DNA of 64,000 bases from Candidatus Cloacimonas acidaminovorans str. Evry (GCF_000146065.2 NC_020449.1:186001-250000); one strand, 5' to 3'. Shown: positions 36,701 through 46,368, numbered from the stretch's first letter. The notes: generated by a model not told the origin, from the letters alone. Made by a program: numbers and translations.

Positions 36701-39700
36701 AAGATCCAGCACTTGCAGATTAGTCAAACCCGCTAAAGGACTGATGTTACTTATCTGGTTATATTCAAGCAACAGATATTGAAGATTAGTCAGCCCTGAT
36801 AAAGGACTAAGGTCACTTATCTGGTTATAATAAAGATACAGCTTTTGCAGATTAGTTAGCCCGGCTAAAGGATTGATGTTACTTATCTGGTTATTATTAA
36901 GATCCAGCTCTTGCAGATTAGTCAAACCCGCTAAAGGACTAAGGTAATTTATCTGGTTCCAACCAAGATACAAATCTTGTAGATTAGTCAGACCCGCTAA
37001 GGGACTAAGGTCACTTATCTGGTTACCCCCAAGATCCAAATATTGCAGATTAGTCAGCCCGGCTAATGGACTAAGGTAATTTATCATGTTATCCAAAAGA
37101 TACAGCTCTAGCAGATTAGTCAAACCCGCTAAAGGACTAAGGTCACTTATCTGGTTAGAATCAAGATCCAGCGATTGCAGATTAGTCAGATATTGAGCAC
37201 CTTCTATGCTAATAATATTCCGACCATCAGCATGTAAATTTCCAGCTAATCCTTGTAGATCTGCTATGGTAGGTTGATAGTCAGAGGGTTGACCTAAGGC
37301 ATCATTGATTGCCATTCTAAAATTGTCATCAGGGATATAGGCAATAGGGCTGTTAACTATATATTCAAGAGGAACGGTAATAAGAGGTGAGACAGGATCA
37401 TTGGATGAGAGCTGAAGTTCATAGCTATAGGTGCCAGGTGTATCTTTAGGAATAAAATTCAGGATACAGGTTACCGAAGAATATGGTTCTATAGTTCCGG
37501 AAGAAGGCGAAAGGTTAATATCCGGCATTGTGGATGTGCTATCTCTAACATTATCTTTTATATTATCTTGGGTATTTGCCTTTCTGCCATCACTATCTAT
37601 TCCCTCTAAACCAAATTTATCAGACAACATTCTATCTCTACTTACACTATTAAAATACATTTTTTCTGCTTTCATTCTTTCAATGTCTGTTTTCTCATCT
37701 ATGCCATATTCACTTAGAGGATTTACCGGTTTACCATCTCTCCTTAGCATTTGCCTATCTTCCTCTCTCTGTCTCATTCTATTTTCCGCTGTGTTTTCCC
37801 TTCCCGCGTTTAGTTCCTTGTCTATCTTTACTTCTTTGTTAATGCAAGGATGAGTTCCTGTTTTCTGCTCTGCCCGGGTTAAGACAATATTACTATTCCA
37901 GTTAAGGGGAGCAGTGCCATTATTGGTAATAGTTATTTCTATTTGGCTGGTTTCTGCCGTTGTTAATTCCTGATAAATACTGGGTGGAGTAACAGCAATA
38001 ACTGGCTGGTAGTATTCTTCACCGGTAGTGAAACTCCACATTCCACTCCAGATTTGTTCTGTTGCCGAAATAGCTTTCACACGCCAATAGTATTGAGTGT
38101 TTGCTTGCAGAGTTATATTAAAGGAATATTGATGTTCCGTAGTATTTACCATTTGAGTTACAGAACCTTGATAGACAAGTGAATCTGGGCTAATCCCTAA
38201 CCAGACCTCATAATATACATCTGGGCTATTTTCATAATTCCCCTGCCAGGATAAAGGATAGTTTACTAAAACATTGGTAGCACCTCTATTCGGATCAGGA
38301 TAACAAGGAGAAAGAGAATTGTAACTTGTTGTTGACCAAGGTAAAGACCAACTCTGAGCAAGTAGCATTGACTCATAAGATATAGGATTACCATCAAGCA
38401 ACAACCACCAAAGATTAGTCAACCCCGCTAAGGGACTAAGGTCACTTATCTGGTTATTATATAGAAATAGATATTGCAGATTATTTAACTCTGATAAAGT
38501 GCTTATATCATTTATCTGGTTATTTTCTAAATATAACTCTCGTAGAATACTTAATCCTGCCAAGGGGCTAATGTCAATTATCTGATTTCCATCAAGATAT
38601 AACCATTGTAAATTTATTAGTCCTGATAAGGCATCAATATTATTTATCTGATTATGATAAAGTTCAAGTCCTATTAAATGAGTAAGCCCTGCCAAAGGAG
38701 TAATGTCAACTATTTGATTACTGCCAAGTGCTATACCTCCTATATCAATCAATGCTGCTAAAGGAGTAATATCACTTATTTGGTTATAATGAAGCTGCAG
38801 ATTTCTTAGATTATATAATCCTTCCAAAGGAGCTATATTACTAATATAATTACCAAAAAGAAATAACCAACTAATATTTGTAAGCCCGGCTAAGGGATTG
38901 ATATCACTTATCTGGTTACTGCCAAGATTCAGACCTTTTAGATTAGTTAAACCAGCTAAGGGATTGAGATTACTTATTTGGTTATAAGACAAATACAGAG
39001 AATCCAAATTTGTAAAATATTGAGCACCTTCTATGCTAATTATATTCCGACCCTCAGCATACAAGTATCCTGTTAATCCTTGTAGATCAGCTATGGTAGG
39101 TTGATAGTAAGAGGGTTGACCTAAGGCATCATTGATTGCCATTCGGAAATTATCATCAGGGATATAGGCAATGGGGCTGTTAACTACATATTTAAGAGGA
39201 ACTGTAATAAGAGGTGAAACAGGATCATTGGATGAGAGCTGAAGTTCATAGTTATAGGTGCCAGGTGTATCTTTAGGAATAAAATTCAGGATGCAGGTTA
39301 CAGAAGAATTGGGTTCTATAGTTCCGGAAGAAGGCAAAAGGTTAATATCCGGCATTGTGGAGGTGCTATCTCTATCATTATCTTTTATATTTGCCTTTCT
39401 GCCATCACTATCTATTCCCTCTAAACCAAATTTATCAGACAACATTCTATCTCTACTTACACTATTAAAATACCTTTTTTCTGCTTTCATTCTTTCAATG
39501 TCAGTTTTCTCATCTATGCCATATTCGCTTAGAGGATTTACCGGTTTACCATCTCTCATTAGCATTTGCCCATCTTCCTCTCTCTGTCTCATTCTATTTT
39601 CCGCTGTGTTTTCCCTTCCCGCGTTTAGTTCCTTGTCTATCTTTACTTCTTTGTTAATGCAAGGATGAGTTCCTGTTTTCTGTTCTGCCCGGGTTAAGAC

Positions 39701-42700
39701 AATATTACTATTCCAGTTAAGGGGAGCAGTGCCATTATTGGTAATAGTTATTTCAATTTGGCTGGTTTCTGCAGTAGTTAATTCCTGATAAATAATGGTT
39801 GGAGTAACAGCAATAACTGGTTGGTAGTATTCTTCACCGGTAGTGAAACTCCACATTCCACTCCAGATTGTATCAGCTGAGGCAACAGCTCTTATACGCC
39901 AATAGTATGGAGTGTTTGTTTGCAGAGTTATATTAAAGCAATATTGATGTTCCGTAGTATTTAACATTTGAGTTACAACACCCTGATAGATAAGTGAATC
40001 AGGGCTAATCCCTAACCAAACCTCATAGCTTACATCTGGGATATTCTCATAATTCCCCTGCCAGGATAAAGGATAATTTACTAAAACATTCGTAGCACCT
40101 CTATTCGGATCAGGATAACAAGGGGAAAGGGGATTATAACTTGATGTTGACCAAGGCAAAGCCCAACTCTGAGAAAGCAACATTGACTCATAAGAAATAG
40201 GATTATTATCAAGATACAGATACCAAAGATTAGTCAACCCGGCTAAAGGACTAAGGTCACTTATCTGGTTATATGAAAGATTCAGAGACCAAAGATTAGT
40301 CAGCCCGGCTAAAGGACTAATATCATTTATCTTGTTCCAACCAAGCAACAGATATTGCAGATTAGTCAGACCCGCTAAAGGACTAAGGTCACTTATCTGG
40401 TTATTTTTAAGATTGATTACTCGCAGATTAGTCATCCCGGCTAAAGGACTAAGGTCACTTATCTGGTTAGAATGAAGATACAGCTCTTGCAGATTAGTTA
40501 GACCCGCTAAAGGACTTAGGTAACTTATCTGGTTAGAATAAAGATCCAGCACTTGCAGATTAGTCAGACCCGCTAAGGGACTAATATCACTTATCTGGTT
40601 ATAAGCAAGAATCAGATTTTGCAGATTAGTCAGACCCGCTAAGGGACTAAGGTCACTTATCTGGTTATATTGAAGCAACAGATATTGCAGATTATTCAAC
40701 CCTGCTAAAGGACTAATATCACTTATCTGGTTAGCATAAAGCAACAGCTCTTGCAGATTAGCCAGACCCGCTAAGGGACTAAGGTCACTTATCTGGTTAC
40801 TATAAAGATACATCACTTGCAGATTAGTCAAATATTGAGCACCTTCTATACTAATAATATTCCTATCCCATGCATTTAAGGTTCCTGTTAATCCTTGTAG
40901 ATCTGCTATAGTAGGTTGATAATCAGAGGATTGACCTAAGGCCTCATTGATTGCCATTCGGAAATTTGCATCAGGGATATAGGCAATAGGGCTGTGGACA
41001 ACAAAATCTGCCGGAATTTGGATTACAGGATTAGTTATATCATTAGAATTAAATTGCAGGTTATAATGATAAACGCCAACTGTATCAGCAGGTGTAAATT
41101 CCAACAGGCAAAGTGCTGTTGCTCCAGGTTCAAGAGTTCCATAAGAAGGAGTTATAGATATACACAAATCCCTATTAGTTGCTCTTTTGTCTTGTCTGGT
41201 TACAACATAGTCATCCGATATTATCTGGCAATTCCAATTTAGGGGAGCATTTCCTGGATTGTGGACATTAATTTGGACATAACAGGTATCTTGAGTAGTT
41301 AATTCCTGATAGATACTGGTAGGAGTTACAGCAATAACTGGAATTTTAATAAGTTTATTGGAGAAAGCGGGTGTGGAATAGTTGTCGTCTTCATAGTGAG
41401 CTTTAATAGCCCATCTATAATTTCCGGTAGGAAGGTTTTGCCAGGCAAAGTCATAAAAGGTAAGTTCGCCTGTAGTATAGCCGATTTGTTCCCAAAGGTA
41501 TTCCTCATCTTCCTGTCCTTCCTGTAATCTATAAAGAATATAACCCTGTTCCAATCCGGAAACTGACGGCTGCCAGGAAATTTGTAATAAACTATCAATA
41601 AGAGCAGCAGAAACATTTTGCGGAGGGTAAATATAGGAAATAGTTACCGTGGCAGGATTGGAAGGTTCGGATTCAGCGGTTTCATAGAGAGCAGTTACAT
41701 AGTAAGTATAATCCCCCTGGCTCAGGTTTTCATCATAATAGTAAGGATAATAGCTATTACCAATCAGAGTTCCATTCCTGTAGATATTAAAATTCTGCAA
41801 CCCGCGTAGGGGAATTTGGAGAGAGTTTGAAGATGCAGCCAGAGTTCCTAAGGAAGTAGTTTTTTCCTGATTAGGGCTAACAGGAATATTCAGTAAAGGC
41901 AATTCTGTCAGTTCTCTAAAACTGCTTTGGACATAAGCCCGGATACAGAAATTATAATTAAGATTGCTATTGGCTTCCATTAATTCCATCCAGTTATAAC
42001 CATCATTAAGTATAGCTCCTTTTCCTGGAACTACAGGACCTTCATCTACTCCAGCAGGATAGGTATATGCCAAAACCTGATCTATATTATAGCCAATCCA
42101 ATAGGCAGTTGCAGGTTGAATTTGCACGGGGGTAATTAAAGAAACAGTATTCCAGTTATTCATAATAAGATCGTTCGTCTGTAGCGGTTGATCTACTAAA
42201 AGAACGGAAGGACCAATATTATTATCGTCGCCACTCCAGATTCTTATTCTGTAGTTAGAACTGGCTTCGCAGGGAGTAAATTTAACTTGAGTGATATATT
42301 TTCCGGTGTGAGAAAGCAAATCAGACGCAGCAAATTTACAGGCAGCATCCCAAACTTTCGGACTATTAACATATCCGATAGAATTATTTAAATATCCTGA
42401 ATCCCAATAAAGCCAATCGGGCTCACCCAGATTCCAGTTCAATTGGACATTTTTCCAGTTTTCAATAGTGGCAGTAAGGTTTATGGGTTTAATTATCTGT
42501 TCTTGGGTGGTAAAATACCAATTGGGCACATCTTCGGCATAAAGATAGGTATTTCCCTCGCCGAAAGTGTAAGGAGTAACTATCCAATAATATTCTGTTT
42601 CATAATCTAAAGGATTAGGGATTTGATAAGATGTAACATTTCCCACATCTATATTCACCACCGAGAACCCTGCTAAACTCATAACTTCCAATAAATAGCC

Positions 42701-44122
42701 ATCTGGCAAAGGATAATTATTATAAGTAACAGGAGACCATTGCAAAAGAGGCAAGGTCTCTATATAGGTAGCTCCATTATCAGGAAAAACACAATTGGCA
42801 GGCAGAGGCGGAAAATACACAGTAAAAGAAACTGGTTCAGAAAGTGTTGATTCTCCCCCTAAATACACAGCACTAACCTGATAGCTATAATTTTCCTGGT
42901 GATATACATTATTATCTATAAAAATGCTATCGGTAACAGTAGCATAAAGCACTCCGTTTTTATAGATATTAAAGCTCGTATAAGAAGCAACATAAGGAAC
43001 GCTCCACTGTAAAATAACGGAGTAATTTTCTATCTGATAGCGTAAATGAGAAATCGGAGGGCAGGGATACATCCATTGCAAATAGGGATAACCCCCATTC
43101 ACAAAATATTGAGTATCGGGTTGCCAAATATCGGTTAAATCCCAGTCGGTATAAGTGTTTGAGGCATAAGGATAAGTCATTTCGTCTGCAGTTCTACCAA
43201 TTCCACCGGCAGAAATTGTCTGTCCGCTGCTTTCCACATTCCAATAGCTAAAAAGTGTTTGGCTGACAACATTTCTGCCAATAAGTCCACCAGTATTACT
43301 ATTTCCTGTAACGCTACCGAGAGAATAACAGTAAGAAACCGAACTTTGGGTGTCATTAACTCCAAGTAATCCACCAGCACCCCAATTTCCCTGAACAGCG
43401 GAAGTAGAAAAACATTGGCTTAAAGTAGAATTTCCTTGTATACCAACCAGACCACCGGTAGCATTATTACCTGTAACAGTTCCTTTGCTATGAGAAGAAT
43501 AAATTTCACTAGCGCCTTTACTATAGCCGCAAAGTCCGCCGGTAGCAAATTGACCGTTGACCACACAATTAGCAAAGCATTTTTCCAGATGGCAGGATAG
43601 TTCCAAAGAACCAACTAAACCACCGGTTACAGAAGCGCCTGTAATTGTGCCTTTGCTGCTGCAACTTTCAATAAAACACTCTGTTGCTGATCCAATCAGA
43701 GCACCGATATAGTCCTTTCCGTTGATGTATACATCTTTTAGAGTAATATTTTTCAGGACAGCAGAATGGGCATAACCAAACAAACCCAGATTATTTCCCT
43801 CAGGTTGATTGATGTATAGGTGGTAAATATGAAAATTATTGCCATTATAAGAACCTGTAAAAGGAGCGGACTGAGTGCCTATAGGTAACCAGCCAAATCC
43901 TGAATTATAAGGTTCTTCGTTTAGATAAATATCGTCGGTTTGTAAAAAGAACGCACCGGCATAATTCCGCACATTGTTTAAATGTTGTGCAGTGGCAACC
44001 AAATAGGGTGCTGCCTCAGAACCTGTTCCTCCGGCAAATTGAGCCAAACAAGGGCTGATTGATACACAGAGGAAAAATAAAATAAGTGCTAAAGGCAGGA
44101 TTTCAAGTTTTCGGAATTTCAT
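33785..44122 (-). CDS. Giant secreted leucine-rich-repeat protein (internalin-like arrays)
   Basis: This is a 3445-residue exported protein. After a signal peptide (residues 1-27) come GLUG-type repeats (about 100-300, TGGLVG and GGLIGR motifs) and fibronectin-III-like domains. Four LRR arrays follow, of about 9, 9, 12 and 12 units, each 22 residues (LTNLQYLDLGGNQISDLSPL), the SD22/internalin class. Each array ends in NPISYES and is followed by a short domain, a fibronectin-III-like domain and an Ig-like domain. The LRR cap AYIPDDNFRMAINDALGQP opens the next array. The concave LRR faces probably bind proteins or glycans. Unlike its neighbours it ends in RAIMPKRGE and lacks an NPFNP sorting domain, so secretion may differ. 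Confidence 0.82.
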   Translation of the reverse strand: MKFRKLEILPLALILFFLCVSISPCLAQFAGGTGSEAAPYLVATAQHLNNVRNYAGAFFLQTDDIYLNEEPYNSGFGWLPIGTQSAPFTGSYNGNNFHIYHLYINQPEGNNLGLFGYAHSAVLKNITLKDVYINGKDYIGALIGSATECFIESCSSKGTITGASVTGGLVGSLELSCHLEKCFANCVVNGQFATGGLCGYSKGASEIYSSHSKGTVTGNNATGGLVGIQGNSTLSQCFSTSAVQGNWGAGGLLGVNDTQSSVSYCYSLGSVTGNSNTGGLIGRNVVSQTLFSYWNVESSGQTISAGGIGRTADEMTYPYASNTYTDWDLTDIWQPDTQYFVNGGYPYLQWMYPCPPISHLRYQIENYSVILQWSVPYVASYTSFNIYKNGVLYATVTDSIFIDNNVYHQENYSYQVSAVYLGGESTLSEPVSFTVYFPPLPANCVFPDNGATYIETLPLLQWSPVTYNNYPLPDGYLLEVMSLAGFSVVNIDVGNVTSYQIPNPLDYETEYYWIVTPYTFGEGNTYLYAEDVPNWYFTTQEQIIKPINLTATIENWKNVQLNWNLGEPDWLYWDSGYLNNSIGYVNSPKVWDAACKFAASDLLSHTGKYITQVKFTPCEASSNYRIRIWSGDDNNIGPSVLLVDQPLQTNDLIMNNWNTVSLITPVQIQPATAYWIGYNIDQVLAYTYPAGVDEGPVVPGKGAILNDGYNWMELMEANSNLNYNFCIRAYVQSSFRELTELPLLNIPVSPNQEKTTSLGTLAASSNSLQIPLRGLQNFNIYRNGTLIGNSYYPYYYDENLSQGDYTYYVTALYETAESEPSNPATVTISYIYPPQNVSAALIDSLLQISWQPSVSGLEQGYILYRLQEGQEDEEYLWEQIGYTTGELTFYDFAWQNLPTGNYRWAIKAHYEDDNYSTPAFSNKLIKIPVIAVTPTSIYQELTTQDTCYVQINVHNPGNAPLNWNCQIISDDYVVTRQDKRATNRDLCISITPSYGTLEPGATALCLLEFTPADTVGVYHYNLQFNSNDITNPVIQIPADFVVHSPIAYIPDANFRMAINEALGQSSDYQPTIADLQGLTGTLNAWDRNIISIEGAQYLTNLQVMYLYSNQISDLSPLAGLANLQELLLYANQISDISPLAGLNNLQYLLLQYNQISDLSPLAGLTNLQNLILAYNQISDISPLAGLTNLQVLDLYSNQISYLSPLAGLTNLQELYLHSNQISDLSPLAGMTNLRVINLKNNQISDLSPLAGLTNLQYLLLGWNKINDISPLAGLTNLWSLNLSYNQISDLSPLAGLTNLWYLYLDNNPISYESMLLSQSWALPWSTSSYNPLSPCYPDPNRGATNVLVNYPLSWQGNYENIPDVSYEVWLGISPDSLIYQGVVTQMLNTTEHQYCFNITLQTNTPYYWRIRAVASADTIWSGMWSFTTGEEYYQPVIAVTPTIIYQELTTAETSQIEITITNNGTAPLNWNSNIVLTRAEQKTGTHPCINKEVKIDKELNAGRENTAENRMRQREEDGQMLMRDGKPVNPLSEYGIDEKTDIERMKAEKRYFNSVSRDRMLSDKFGLEGIDSDGRKANIKDNDRDSTSTMPDINLLPSSGTIEPNSSVTCILNFIPKDTPGTYNYELQLSSNDPVSPLITVPLKYVVNSPIAYIPDDNFRMAINDALGQPSYYQPTIADLQGLTGYLYAEGRNIISIEGAQYFTNLDSLYLSYNQISNLNPLAGLTNLKGLNLGSNQISDINPLAGLTNISWLFLFGNYISNIAPLEGLYNLRNLQLHYNQISDITPLAALIDIGGIALGSNQIVDITPLAGLTHLIGLELYHNQINNIDALSGLINLQWLYLDGNQIIDISPLAGLSILRELYLENNQINDISTLSELNNLQYLFLYNNQISDLSPLAGLTNLWWLLLDGNPISYESMLLAQSWSLPWSTTSYNSLSPCYPDPNRGATNVLVNYPLSWQGNYENSPDVYYEVWLGISPDSLVYQGSVTQMVNTTEHQYSFNITLQANTQYYWRVKAISATEQIWSGMWSFTTGEEYYQPVIAVTPPSIYQELTTAETSQIEITITNNGTAPLNWNSNIVLTRAEQKTGTHPCINKEVKIDKELNAGRENTAENRMRQREEDRQMLRRDGKPVNPLSEYGIDEKTDIERMKAEKMYFNSVSRDRMLSDKFGLEGIDSDGRKANTQDNIKDNVRDSTSTMPDINLSPSSGTIEPYSSVTCILNFIPKDTPGTYSYELQLSSNDPVSPLITVPLEYIVNSPIAYIPDDNFRMAINDALGQPSDYQPTIADLQGLAGNLHADGRNIISIEGAQYLTNLQSLDLDSNQISDLSPLAGLTNLLELYLLDNMINYLSPLAGLTNLQYLDLGGNQISDLSPLAGLTNLQDLYLGWNQINYLSPLAGLTNLQELDLNNNQISNINPLAGLTNLQKLYLYYNQISDLSPLSGLTNLQYLLLEYNQISNISPLAGLTNLQVLDLYSNQISDLSPLAELTNLWYLDLSYNQISDLSPLVGLVNLQGLWLDNNQINDLSPLIGLTNLQYLHLYYNQISDLSPLTGLTNLHYLYLAYNQISDLSSVEGLTNLQELYLDYNPISYESMLLAQSWSLPWSTTTYNPLSPCYPVPNRGATNVLVNYPLSWQGNYENSPDVYYELWLGISPVELFYQGVGTQMVNTTEHLYSFNPILEPYTQYYWRVRVVSSTAQIWSGMWSFTTGEGYYQPVIAVTPPSIYQELTTAETSQREITITNNGTAPLNWNSNIVLTRAEQKTGTHPCLIPENNNEQEQNYSAEKRYFNSVSRDRMLSDKFGLEGIDSDGRKANTQDNITDNVRDSTFTMPEINLSPSSGTIEPYSSVTCILNFIPKDTPGTYNYELQLSSNDPVSPLITVPLEYIVNSPIAYIPDDNFRMAINDALGQPSDYQPTIADLQGLAGNLHADGRNIISIEGAQYLTNLQSLDLDSNQISDLSPLAGLTNLQELYLYYNQISDLSPLAELTNLQYLDLGGNQISDLSPLAGLNNLQELYLYWNQIGDLSPLAGLTNLQELDLYSNQISDLSPLAELTNLWYLDLSYNQISDLSPLAGLTNLQDLYLGWNQINYLSPLAGLTNLQVLNLYSNQISDLSPLAELTNLQYLHLYYNQISDLSPLTGLTNLHYLYLAYNQISDLSPLIGLTNLQYLHLYYNQISDISPLAELTNLQYLWLDSNQISDLSPLAGLTNLWWLWLDGNPISYESMLLAQSWSLPWSTTSYNPLSPCYPDPNRDATNVLVNYPLSWKGNYENSPDVYYEVWLGFNPYLLFYQGVVTQMVNTTEYLYSFNPILEPYTQYYWRVRVISATEQIWSGMWSFTTGAYGAGNTSMLEPVPVTLAINALQNQVRLSWQRRRDEESYYVYWSENPYAEFPEGWNGPVNVTETSFTDTLSNKCFYRVFAVPNMRGEIENKQNTKPRAIMPKRGE
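34080..41300. repeat. Four duplicated 1.5-2 kb modules and 66-base LRR minisatellites
   Basis: The gene body is built of modules starting near 41300, 39784, 37966 and 35943, marked by a shared CCTGATAAATACTGGGTGGA stretch. Within each, 66-base units encode one LRR (around 40200-40850, 38390-39020, 36370-37200 and 34440-35310). The two modules nearest the 3' end share long identical stretches, so they are recent duplicates. The 38.4-39.0 kb array has diverged most. Confidence 0.8.
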
Positions 44123-44264
44123 CGTATCCTCCAGAAATTATATTAGTTTTTGGTTTATAGTTAAAATTCATCATTTTTTTGCCGGTTATAATCTCGCAGA
44201 TTAGGTTTTTTCATATTCATAGAATAACTTAAGTTTATCTGTCTGCTTTTCATAGTGTTCACGC

Positions 44265-45599
44265 TTATTCGTTAACTGAGATAACTTTAATAAACATTCT
44301 CTCACTCTCTACAGGAATAAGAATATCAGGGGAGGTAAGATTAGTATATTGATGGATTAGTTGAGTTCCGGAGCTATCAGCATAGAGCATAACTTTGTAT
44401 TTAAGCCCGCTAATAGGCAAACCGGAAGTATCAGTATGAACTGTTTGCCAGGTAAGCAGAAGAGAGTTTTCCGGCAAAAGTTGCAGAACCAAATTTTGAG
44501 GACTGGCAGGAACAGCAGGCAAAACGGTTACTGGAATTGTATAAATAACCGGGGAATGCAAATTATCCGCAAGAGAAAATTGGAAGTTTGTTTCACCCTT
44601 AAAACCGAGAGCCGGAATAACAATTGCCTGTTGCAATGTTTCATTGGGTTCAATGCTGATATTTTCTCCCCCGGAAAAATTGATTGTAACCGTATCCAAA
44701 TCGGGATCAAAAACCATTCCGTTCCAGGAAAAAATACCCTGTTGATTTTGGATAATTTCCAAGGGTTGAATAGTATCCCTAAAAACGGGCGGTGAATTAG
44801 TAGCATCACGAGTAATAGAAATTTGGGCATTAAGGGTTCCACCGGTTCCGTGAACAGTTAATTCTGCAAAAGTTGTTCCTGTAAAACCAGCTACAGGATA
44901 AATATTTAGCCACACAGAATCCTGATTAGTAACCATATTCTGCACTAAATTGTTATTGGGAAGAATAGAAAAAGAGAGAGTGCCACTGCCTACTTTAAAA
45001 TATCTGTTCAGATTTAACTCTTGGGTAAGGTTATTGGAAAAAAGCAATTCCGGTAAGGGTTCCAATTGATAGGGCACTGAATTATTATATTGCATTTGGA
45101 TGGAACCGGAGTAAAGCCAACCTGTGTAAGAATAGCTACTCTGAGTAAGCATATTAATATTTTGGCTGTTAAAAATTAACCGGGGCTGATAACAAGCGGG
45201 AAAAAGTCCTGTTATCTCCCAGGAGAGACGATAGTTATTACTTAAGGGAGTGCCGCTTTTGGAGAAAGTAAAATTCCAGGTCTTGGCAGCAGGATTGATA
45301 GACCTGATGTCTTTCATATAATTTCCGTTGTAAGTTGAGCCCCAATCATTGTGAGGAAAATAGGCACACACATAAGGAGAATTATTGGGAGGAGGACCAA
45401 GAGGAAAATCAAAAGCATCAAAACTATCCGCAGCACCTGTGCTTTCCCCTAAATAAACAGTAGCACTTATTAGGGAGCCATCAGAACCCAAATTGGCAAG
45501 ACAAAAATCCATTCGCCAATCGGCATTTAAAGTTAACCCAGCGCAAAATGTAAGAATAAAAAGAAAAGAAAACTTACACCGCGCTAAATACTGTCCCAT
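44265..45599 (-). CDS. Secreted protein with Ig/fibronectin-like domains
   Basis: This 444-residue exported protein has a signal peptide (CKFSFLFILTFCAGLTLNA). The N-terminal 170 residues are of unknown type. The middle has cadherin-like Ig domains (SPPVFRDTIQPLEIIQNQQG), and the C-terminus is fibronectin-III-like. No sorting domain is present. It is the first gene of the minus-strand cluster of giants, 142 bases upstream of the LRR gene, and may be co-transcribed. Function unknown; an envelope or surface role is likely. Confidence 0.68.
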   Translation of the reverse strand: MGQYLARCKFSFLFILTFCAGLTLNADWRMDFCLANLGSDGSLISATVYLGESTGAADSFDAFDFPLGPPPNNSPYVCAYFPHNDWGSTYNGNYMKDIRSINPAAKTWNFTFSKSGTPLSNNYRLSWEITGLFPACYQPRLIFNSQNINMLTQSSYSYTGWLYSGSIQMQYNNSVPYQLEPLPELLFSNNLTQELNLNRYFKVGSGTLSFSILPNNNLVQNMVTNQDSVWLNIYPVAGFTGTTFAELTVHGTGGTLNAQISITRDATNSPPVFRDTIQPLEIIQNQQGIFSWNGMVFDPDLDTVTINFSGGENISIEPNETLQQAIVIPALGFKGETNFQFSLADNLHSPVIYTIPVTVLPAVPASPQNLVLQLLPENSLLLTWQTVHTDTSGLPISGLKYKVMLYADSSGTQLIHQYTNLTSPDILIPVESERMFIKVISVNE

Positions 45600-45716
45600 A
45601 TAATCACCTTCGCCAGCATTTATCCATAATTTACTTTACTAATCCTTCAGCTTTTTCTGTCAAGTTATTTCTGATAAGGGAAACAAATTTCTATAAAATT
45701 CACTATGCGTTCTCAC

Positions 45717-46138
45717 TTATTTTTTCAAATTGTATCAAATTTTTTTCAAATCGGCGTTTTTGGTGGTTTGCGATATCACGATTTTTTCAAATCGATATCA
45801 CGATTTTTTCAAAATTAATTTCACGATTTTTTCAAATGGATTTCTTAATCGTTTCAGTGGAACAAGTTATGAATTTTGGATTGCAAATCGATAAAACGAA
45901 GCTAAATCAGGTGAAAATATCACGATTTTTTCAAATAGATTTCTTAATCGCTTCAGTGGAACAAGTTATGAATTTTGGATTGCAAATCGATAAAACGAAG
46001 CTAAATCAGGTGAAAATATCAACAATTATTTCAAATGGATTTCTTAATCGTTATCAGTGGAACAAGTTATGAATTTTGGATTGCAAATCGATAAAACGAA
46101 GCTGAATCAGGTGAAAATATCACGGTTATTTCAACTGG
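45717..46138. repeat. 99-100 base tandem repeat with ATCACGATTTTTTCAAAT motif
   Basis: Three units start at 45839, 45938 and 46038, each holding GATTTCTTAATCG, CAGTGGAACAAGTTATG, GATTGCAAATCGATAAAACG and AATCAGGTGAAAATATCA. Upstream, the sub-motif ATCACGATTTTTTCAAAT or close variants recur at shorter spacing from about 45725. Open frames across it repeat 33 residues and then break when a unit gains one base, so it is probably not coding. It lies at the border between host and phage DNA. Confidence 0.8.
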
Positions 46139-46368
46139 ATTTTGCATATCATTGTCTGGCTTGCGATTATGGTAGGCACTCATTCTATCTGATTGTTTAT
46201 CAAGACATCAATCTTTCTTATCATATTGAGCGGATAGGACTTGAACACTTTTGTGAGGGGATCATAGTCGCAACTACAAATTTATCGGTCGGGTAACCGC
46301 GAAGGGGATCAATTATCAGTACCCAGCCCACTCATTAACCCTATTCTACCGGGTTTCTCTCTTGGGCA
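46139..46368. other. Junction DNA between the tandem repeat and the phage operon
   Basis: There is no supported gene here. The plus frame continuing out of the repeat (to 46296) has no independent start with a ribosome site. The phage operon ends at 46369. A left attachment site could lie here, but its partner would be outside the window. Confidence 0.35.

Noticed and set aside
37431-37853. Plus-strand open frame of 140 codons, with a sister at 39258-39668
   Set aside because: Both are antisense to the duplicated charged insertion of the LRR gene; they exist twice only because the module is duplicated.
34440-40850. Diversity-generating retroelement target in the LRR arrays
   Set aside because: Variation is typical of LRR surface residues and is not biased to adenines. 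No reverse transcriptase or template repeat is in the window.
45836-46296. Repeat-containing open frames with 33-residue units
   Set aside because: The unit length changes from 99 to 100 bases and breaks the frame. The repeats look non-coding.
46240-46340. Possible tRNA or attachment site next to the prophage
   Set aside because: No cloverleaf or TTCGA-type arm could be drawn, and no matching repeat is visible at the right end near 60.4 kb.
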